This document shows, piece by piece, positions 6,254-12,196 of a DNA stretch of 12,196 nt. The position numbers and the translations under genes were made by a program. Within the stretch, counting starts at the first letter, position 1. Every line of letters begins with the position of its first letter. The notes under the pieces were generated by a model. That model was given only the letters and a program-made list of their open reading frames with translations. It made no database searches and was not told the origin of the DNA. This stretch comes from Alphaproteobacteria bacterium (GTDB lineage: Bacteria; Pseudomonadota; Alphaproteobacteria; RF32; CAG-977). The DNA lies in the NCBI GenBank assembly GCA_017476085.1, contig JAFVEJ010000085.1, positions 1-12,196 on the forward strand, written 5' to 3'.

Positions 6254-7534
6254 GTGGCAGCGGCGGCAGAACAGCAATTGATTGATATGCTCAAGCGCAT
6301 TGAGCATATGAAAGCGGGATGCACGGCTTTGCTGGTCAGATTATCCGCTTTAAATCCGGCGAACAGATCTCAAAATCAGGTTAAAATGACACTGACCGCC
6401 TTGAATGATATGGTTATCAAGTCGCAGTCCAGTTTGTTTGTTTTATCCAACAATGATATTGTTGTTGTCGGACAAAATATTTTGCCTCAAATGATTAATG
6501 AAGCCGCCGCTTCAATTCGCCGTATTTTTCAATCTGATTCTTTTGCTGCCGCGCATCCCGGAGATTTCGTTAAAGCTGTTCCTCTCGGCAGAGATTTCGA
6601 TCTAATAATGGACTACGCAAAAAAATGCGAATCGGATTTTTATCAATCACAGCAAACAAAACGAAAAGAAATTCCTCTGGCGCCCGAACATTTGGACGCT
6701 ATTTTGCGCAATATACAGGGATTTAACATTTTAAAAATTATCCGGCGACAGGAAGCAATTCAAATTACTCCTCAAGGAAAATTATCCTCCTTGTTTTTGG
6801 AATATTTCACTTCAATGGCAGACCTGAAAAAAGCGATTGCGCCGGATGTGAACGTTTTATCGAACAGGTGGCTTTTCCAACATCTGAGTGAAACGCTGGA
6901 TAAAAGAATGTTGGGCATCTTTAAAGAATTATTCGCTCATACGCCGAAAAACATTTCTTTAAACTTGAATATAGCCACTATCTTTACGCCGGCATTTGAA
7001 CAATTCTTAGCCGAAATGCCCGAAAACATGTCTGTCATCGTTGAAGTACAACTGATGGATATTATACAAAACACTCAAAATTATATTGTTGCTCGGGATT
7101 TATTGCATGAAGCAGGACATCAAATTTTAATCGACGGGTTACATCCTATTTCTTTTGAATTTATGGATATGAAAATACTGGATTCCGATTTAATGAAGCT
7201 GAACTGGTCTCCTGCTTTAACGAAAGAAGGCGAATCCGCAAAGCTGACGGAAAAGCTTAAAGGAATAGATCCCGACCGCCTGATTTTAATGAGATGTGAA
7301 GACGAAATGGCTTTAGCCTGGGCTTTAATGCACAAAATCACCCGTTTTCAAGGTTATTTCATTGACGCTTTAACGGCGGCTAAAATCAGAAAAAGCTGCC
7401 CGAACAAGAAAAACTGCACAAAAGAGCAATGCGTTTCCAGAAAAGCCGGCATTGCCGGCGCCCAACGCGCCGGATGTCTGATGCCCGCCAATCTCGATTT
7501 GCCGATCGAATATAAAAGGAAAAAAAGCGTATGA
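6254..7534 (+). CDS. Degenerate EAL-domain protein with probable GGDEF-like N-terminus and Cys-rich tail
   Basis: This 426-residue cytoplasmic protein starts at GTG 6254, preceded by AAAGGA (6237-6242). Residues about 175-372 follow the EAL phosphodiesterase fold: SLNLNIAT (235-242), VIVEVQLMD (261-269), ARDLLHEAGHQILIDGL (280-296), LMKLNW (313-318) and RFQGYFI (364-370). Some ligand positions survive (Asn237, Glu264, Asp294, Lys315, Gln366). The EAL signature itself is replaced near LEYF (182-185) and DDFGTG has become IDGLHP. Cyclic-di-GMP hydrolysis is therefore unlikely; a binding or partner-contact role like YdiV or LapD is more plausible (inference). Residues 22-92 resemble a shrunken GGDEF domain, with LFVLSNNDIVVV (61-72) at the RLGGDEFVVL position. 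A tail with Cys382, Cys388, Cys393 and Cys408 might bind metal. The stop overlaps the next start (ATGA), implying coupling with a related gene. Confidence 0.7.
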   Translation: MAAAAEQQLIDMLKRIEHMKAGCTALLVRLSALNPANRSQNQVKMTLTALNDMVIKSQSSLFVLSNNDIVVVGQNILPQMINEAAASIRRIFQSDSFAAAHPGDFVKAVPLGRDFDLIMDYAKKCESDFYQSQQTKRKEIPLAPEHLDAILRNIQGFNILKIIRRQEAIQITPQGKLSSLFLEYFTSMADLKKAIAPDVNVLSNRWLFQHLSETLDKRMLGIFKELFAHTPKNISLNLNIATIFTPAFEQFLAEMPENMSVIVEVQLMDIIQNTQNYIVARDLLHEAGHQILIDGLHPISFEFMDMKILDSDLMKLNWSPALTKEGESAKLTEKLKGIDPDRLILMRCEDEMALAWALMHKITRFQGYFIDALTAAKIRKSCPNKKNCTKEQCVSRKAGIAGAQRAGCLMPANLDLPIEYKRKKSV

Positions 7535-7839
7535 TTAATCAGGAAGAAAAACTCCGCAGTTATTTATTCTCTTTTTTATCCTCGAATAAAGAAGCAACGG
7601 TTCTGCAGCTGAAAATATCCCTGATTGAAGAAGCTTTGCGCGATGACGGCATTCTTACGACGATTCTGCGAGGCTTTTATGAAACGCTGGAATTGAACGG
7701 ACAAGCTTTTTGTTTAAAAAACGACGATATTTTTATCGTTTATAATCCTAAACTCAACGAAAATTTCATCAAAGCTGCTTTAATGCGCGCGTGGCTTCAT
7801 TTTTCAAATGATCCCCAAACGTCAAAAGCGGATCAATAG
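7531..7839 (+). CDS. N-terminal piece of the interrupted EAL-like protein
   Basis: If TAG 7837 acts as a stop, this 102-residue protein is made. It would hold only the GGDEF-like remnant: AFCLKNDDIFIV (59-70) matches LFVLSNNDIVVV of the neighbour and sits where RLGGDEFVVL would be. The ATG overlaps the upstream stop (ATGA), so ribosomes can reinitiate. Whether a fragment this short folds and functions is unknown. Confidence 0.5.
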   Translation: MINQEEKLRSYLFSFLSSNKEATVLQLKISLIEEALRDDGILTTILRGFYETLELNGQAFCLKNDDIFIVYNPKLNENFIKAALMRAWLHFSNDPQTSKADQ

Positions 7840-8001
7840 CTGGAAAGACGCTATAAACTGCCGCTGGAAGCGGACGCACTGAAACACGAAATTTCAAGAA
7901 TCGGCAAAGGTCCTTCCCGAGCGGTTCAAGAAAAAAAAGAACGCAAAAAATTCGTTGCGCCGCTGGTCTTTGATAAAAACGAAAAACTGTTCACGCCGGA
8001 A

Positions 8002-8754
8002 ATGTTGGCGCGCGTTTCAAAAGCTTTGCTGAATACCGACTTTTCAAATATGATGCGCCGCCAATCCGTTTGCATCGTTTTTGATGAAGCGTATCCTCAG
8101 CCTTTGTTTGAAGAAGTATTTGTTTCCATTACAGATTTAGGCGAATCCATTCTTCCCGGCGTTTCCTTAACCGCTACGCCATGGCTGTTTCAAGATTTGA
8201 CGGAAACGTTGGACAAGCGCGTTTTAAACAGCGTATCGCGGCATGATGACGGAGCTTTTCGTCAATCTTTTTCCTTAAATCTGAATATATCAACCATTCT
8301 TTCGGAAGAATTTCGGGATTTTGACAACAATATTCTATCCAATTTTAAAAATACGATCGTATTGGAACTGCAGCCGATTGACATTTTCAGCGACTTAAAA
8401 TCCTATCTTATGGCTCGGGATTATGCGCAAAATCTGGGATATAAGATTTGTATCGACGGCGTGACGCTGAATACTTTGAAATTTATCGACAGAGAAAGAC
8501 TGGCCGCAGACTATTTAAAGCTGGCTTGGTCTTCTGATTTGCCGCTTGCCCTAAAAGAAGACCCGGAGCTGACCGATCAACTGTTAAACATCGGATCCAA
8601 CAGAGCCATTCTCTGTCGCATTGATGACGAAGAGGCTCTTAAAATTGCAAAACAATATAACATCACTTTGTTCCAGGGACGTTATATCGAGCATTTGATC
8701 GCCAGAAATCCCCGCAACAGACGTGTCGGCACGACGCTGTTGCGAAAATATTAA
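8002..8754 (+). CDS. C-terminal EAL-like piece of the interrupted protein
   Basis: From the first ATG after the amber codon this gives 250 residues covering the EAL-like domain: LFEEVF (35-40) at the EAL position, SLNLNIST (91-98), IVLELQPID (119-127), ARDYAQNLGYKICIDGV (138-154), YLKLAW (171-176) and LFQGRYI (223-229). Glu122, Asp152, Lys173 and Gln225 remain, while EAL and DDFGTG are lost. WLFQDLTETLDKRVL (61-75) closely matches WLFQHLSETLDKRML of the preceding protein, showing tandem duplication. It lacks that protein's Cys-rich tail. No good Shine-Dalgarno precedes ATG 8002, so separate translation of this part is doubtful. Confidence 0.5.
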   Translation: MLARVSKALLNTDFSNMMRRQSVCIVFDEAYPQPLFEEVFVSITDLGESILPGVSLTATPWLFQDLTETLDKRVLNSVSRHDDGAFRQSFSLNLNISTILSEEFRDFDNNILSNFKNTIVLELQPIDIFSDLKSYLMARDYAQNLGYKICIDGVTLNTLKFIDRERLAADYLKLAWSSDLPLALKEDPELTDQLLNIGSNRAILCRIDDEEALKIAKQYNITLFQGRYIEHLIARNPRNRRVGTTLLRKY

Positions 8755-8778
8755 AACAATAAAAGGAGCTCTCTTTCG

Positions 8779-9690
8779 ATGTGGTATTGTTTATTCAACA
8801 CACGCCAATATGGCCCATTCTCTACAGAAGAAACGATTGATTTTATTCATCAGCATCAAAACAGCTTGGTTTGGCGTGAAGGAATGGCCGGTTGGATGCC
8901 TGCAAATAAATTTTCTGTTTTAAACGCTGTTTCGGACATTCCCCCGCCGACAACGGCTTACTTTGATTCCGGCTTGTCGTTCCAAGTCCATGGGGATGAT
9001 ATGCAATATGTTGAAATTGACCTCGCTCCACAGGAATCCGTAATTGCCGAACCGGGATCCATGATTTACAAAGACAATGACGTTACGTTGGAAGCACAGC
9101 TCAGCGGCAATAAGAATAAAGGTTTTCTCGGCCGTATGATGGGGGCCGGGAAACGCGTTTTATCCGGCGAAAGGGCATTTCTTTCCGTTTTTTCAAACGA
9201 ATCCGATCGGAAAAGCGCCCGAGTTGCTTTTTCCGCTCCGTATCCCGGAAAAATCACTCCCGTTTCTCTAAGCAGTTTCGGCGGAGAAATAATTTGTCAA
9301 AAGGACAGCTTTTTATGTGCTCAATCCGATGTTGAAATCGGCATTTATTTTCAGAAAAAGATTCTGACCGCTCTGTTTGGCGGCGGCGGTTTTATTATGC
9401 AGCGGCTGACAGGAAACGGAGTCGTTTTCATTCATGCCGGCGGATCCATTGCCGAAATCGAGTTGGATCAATATGAAGCCATACAGGTAGATGTCGGTTG
9501 TTTAGTCGCTTTTCAGCCTTCCGTTTATTTTGACATTCAGTCCACAGGCAATCTGAAATCGCAGGTTTTTGGCGGTTCAGGTGTGTTTTTTGCTATATTG
9601 CGCGGCCCCGGTAAAGTCTGGGTACAATCTTTGCCGTTTTCCCGTTTGGCTCAAAAATTTGCCCTGCAAATCCATCCCGACAGAAAATAA
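8779..9690 (+). CDS. GYF_2 domain-AIM24 (TIGR00266) family protein
   Basis: This 303-residue protein has two domains. Residues 1-48 form a GYF_2 domain (MWYCLFNTRQYGPFS, then LVWREGMAGWMPANKF), a small module thought to bind proline-rich or other peptides, often in membrane-associated bacterial proteins. Residues about 66-295 match the AIM24/TIGR00266 family, a beta-rich fold related to tryptophan RNA-binding attenuator-like proteins: YVEIDLAPQESVIAEPGSMIY (78-98), FGGSG and the glycine-rich FGGGGFIMQRLTGNG segment. Its biochemical role in bacteria is unsettled. A proline stretch (IPPPTTA, 54-60) links the domains. AGGAG (8763-8767) precedes the ATG and the gap to the EAL-like gene is 24 bases, so it probably belongs to the same operon. 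No signal peptide is present, so it is likely cytoplasmic. Confidence 0.85.
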   Translation: MWYCLFNTRQYGPFSTEETIDFIHQHQNSLVWREGMAGWMPANKFSVLNAVSDIPPPTTAYFDSGLSFQVHGDDMQYVEIDLAPQESVIAEPGSMIYKDNDVTLEAQLSGNKNKGFLGRMMGAGKRVLSGERAFLSVFSNESDRKSARVAFSAPYPGKITPVSLSSFGGEIICQKDSFLCAQSDVEIGIYFQKKILTALFGGGGFIMQRLTGNGVVFIHAGGSIAEIELDQYEAIQVDVGCLVAFQPSVYFDIQSTGNLKSQVFGGSGVFFAILRGPGKVWVQSLPFSRLAQKFALQIHPDRK

Positions 9691-9714
9691 ATATGGAAAA
9701 AAGCAAATATCCTG

Positions 9715-9744
9715 TTGACAAATCCTTAAATTTCTGGCTATAAA
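9715..9744 (+). promoter_or_regulatory. Promoter of the rplU-rpmA-obgE-proB operon
   Basis: A perfect -35 TTGACA (9715-9720) and a near-consensus -10 TATAAA (9739-9744) are separated by 18 bases. It is the best promoter in the window, as suits ribosomal protein genes. Transcription should start near 9751. Confidence 0.8.
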
Positions 9745-9755
9745 AAGCTCTCTTT

Positions 9756-9777
9756 AAAGCGGAAGCGATTCCGCTTT
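9756..9777 (+). promoter_or_regulatory. Leader hairpin upstream of rplU
   Basis: AAAGCGGAA (9756-9764) pairs perfectly with TTCCGCTTT (9769-9777) around GCGA, a GNRA tetraloop. It would form within the first bases of the transcript. It has no T-run after it, so it is not a terminator. It may stabilise the message or serve in L21 autoregulation. Confidence 0.5.
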
Positions 9778-9806
9778 CGGTATAGATTTTCTAAGATGGT
9801 GATGAA

Positions 9807-10106
9807 ATGTTCGCAGTTATTAAGACAGGCGGCAAGCAGTATAAGGTCGCAAAAGACGATGTAATCGTAGTTGAAAAGCTCAACGCGGAAGTCGGCTCCA
9901 CTGTGACATTTGACAATGTGCTTGCTTTAGATGAAAAAATCGGCACGCCGACGGTTGCCGGCGCCAAAGTTTCCGCTAAAGTCGTCAAGCAGACCCGTGA
10001 CGATACGGTTATCGTTTTCAAGAAAAAACGTCGTCAGGGCTATCGCCGTAAAAACGGTCATCGTCAGTATATCTCGATCGTCAAGATCACGGATATCGCT
10101 GAATAG
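9807..10106 (+). CDS. rplU: 50S ribosomal protein L21
   Basis: This 99-residue protein of the large ribosomal subunit binds 23S rRNA. The start [14 protein letters not shown] is the family hallmark, and the basic segment [17 protein letters not shown] (71-87) matches the L21 signature for rRNA contact. Length is normal (about 100). The Shine-Dalgarno is unusual: GGTGAT (9799-9804), matching the 3' part of the extended sequence, sits very close to the start, and two out-of-frame ATG triplets (9796, 9802) lie just before it. The stop is TAG, followed 30 bases later by rpmA. Confidence 0.97.
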   Translation: MFAVIKTGGKQYKVAKDDVIVVEKLNAEVGSTVTFDNVLALDEKIGTPTVAGAKVSAKVVKQTRDDTVIVFKKKRRQGYRRKNGHRQYISIVKITDIAE

Positions 10107-10136
10107 TTAAATTTTTCAAAGGTAAGGAGATTTACT

Positions 10137-10391
10137 ATGGCTCATAAGAAAGCAGGCGGCAGCACCAGAAACGGACGCGATTCCGAAAGCAAACGTTTGG
10201 GTTTGAAAAAATCCGGCGGTCAGGCGGTTATTCCGGGCAATATCATTGTCCGTCAACGCGGAACCAGATATCGCACCGGTGAAAATGTCGGTTTGGGCCG
10301 TGATCACACGATTTTTGCCACAGCGGAAGGCCGCGTTGCCTTTACACGCAAAGCCGACGACAGAGTTTATGTTTCTGTCGTTACGGAATAA
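10137..10391 (+). CDS. rpmA: 50S ribosomal protein L27
   Basis: This 84-residue protein lies near the peptidyl transferase centre, where its N-terminus reaches toward the tRNA acceptor ends. The N-terminus [20 protein letters not shown] is the standard proteobacterial form, with no cleavable extension of the kind seen in Firmicutes. [19 protein letters not shown] (35-53) is the conserved core. A strong AAGGAGA (10124-10130) lies six bases before the ATG. It is co-transcribed with rplU, the near-universal pairing. Confidence 0.97.
   Translation: MAHKKAGGSTRNGRDSESKRLGLKKSGGQAVIPGNIIVRQRGTRYRTGENVGLGRDHTIFATAEGRVAFTRKADDRVYVSVVTE

Positions 10392-12196
<1,805 letters not shown>

Larger units (their letters stand above)
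7531..8754 (+). pseudogene. Second degenerate GGDEF-EAL-like gene, interrupted by one in-frame amber codon
   Basis: The frame opened by ATG 7531 stays open to TAA 8754 except for one TAG at 7837-7839; the read-through product would be 407 residues plus the recoded position. The 162 bases between that TAG and the ATG at 8002 translate without any stop (LERRYKLPLEADALKHEI and onward). The product matches the preceding gene from end to end. Around the stop, 21 positions align with no gap, the TAG falling opposite Asp104 of the neighbour. No frameshift is needed, so a single base substitution (for example CAG to TAG) explains the break. Alternatives are amber read-through, since CAA TAG C partly resembles known leaky contexts, or a sequencing error. 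TAG is a genuine stop elsewhere here (L21 and the lipoprotein), so general reassignment is unlikely. Confidence 0.7.

Noticed and set aside
7837..7839. Genome-wide reassignment of UAG to an amino acid
   Set aside because: TAG ends rplU and the lipoprotein at the expected places, so it works as a normal stop in this organism.

Overview
This window most likely comes from a Gram-negative alphaproteobacterium of fairly low GC. The clearest marker is the gene order rplU-rpmA-obgE-proB, which is familiar from Alphaproteobacteria. A lipoprotein with an OmpA-like tail, a ZnuABC zinc importer and a PilT/DotB-type ATPase also fit a two-membrane cell. I cannot name a genus from the sequence alone.

Left part (1-2790): the first codons of znuA (minus strand) face a znuC-znuB pair (plus strand), together encoding a high-affinity zinc ABC importer. 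A lone PilT/DotB/TraJ-type secretion ATPase follows, closed by a strong bidirectional terminator. Middle-left (2786-4580, minus strand): a two-gene operon of a HAD phosphatase and a glycerol-1-phosphate dehydrogenase-like protein, one base apart, with a recognisable promoter. Positions 4581-5093 hold no protein gene. They hold tRNA-Arg(ACG) on the minus strand, its promoter and terminator, and a 54-bp direct repeat of the terminator plus the 3' end of the tRNA. Between the two repeat copies lies a small palindrome-rich insert.

Centre (5094-9690, plus strand): a probable operon of four genes. It encodes a lipoprotein with a degenerate OmpA-like C-terminus, two related proteins that look like catalytically decayed GGDEF-EAL proteins, and a GYF_2-AIM24 protein. 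The second EAL-like gene carries a single in-frame amber codon (7837-7839). Alignment to its neighbour runs without a gap through that stop, so it is either a fresh pseudogene, a read-through gene or a base-call error. This operon is the least familiar part of the window and the best candidate for an undescribed envelope or signalling module.

Right part (9691-12196, plus strand): a strong sigma70-like promoter and a leader hairpin precede rplU (L21), then rpmA (L27), obgE and the start of proB, which runs off the window. These are housekeeping genes for ribosome structure, ribosome assembly and proline synthesis.
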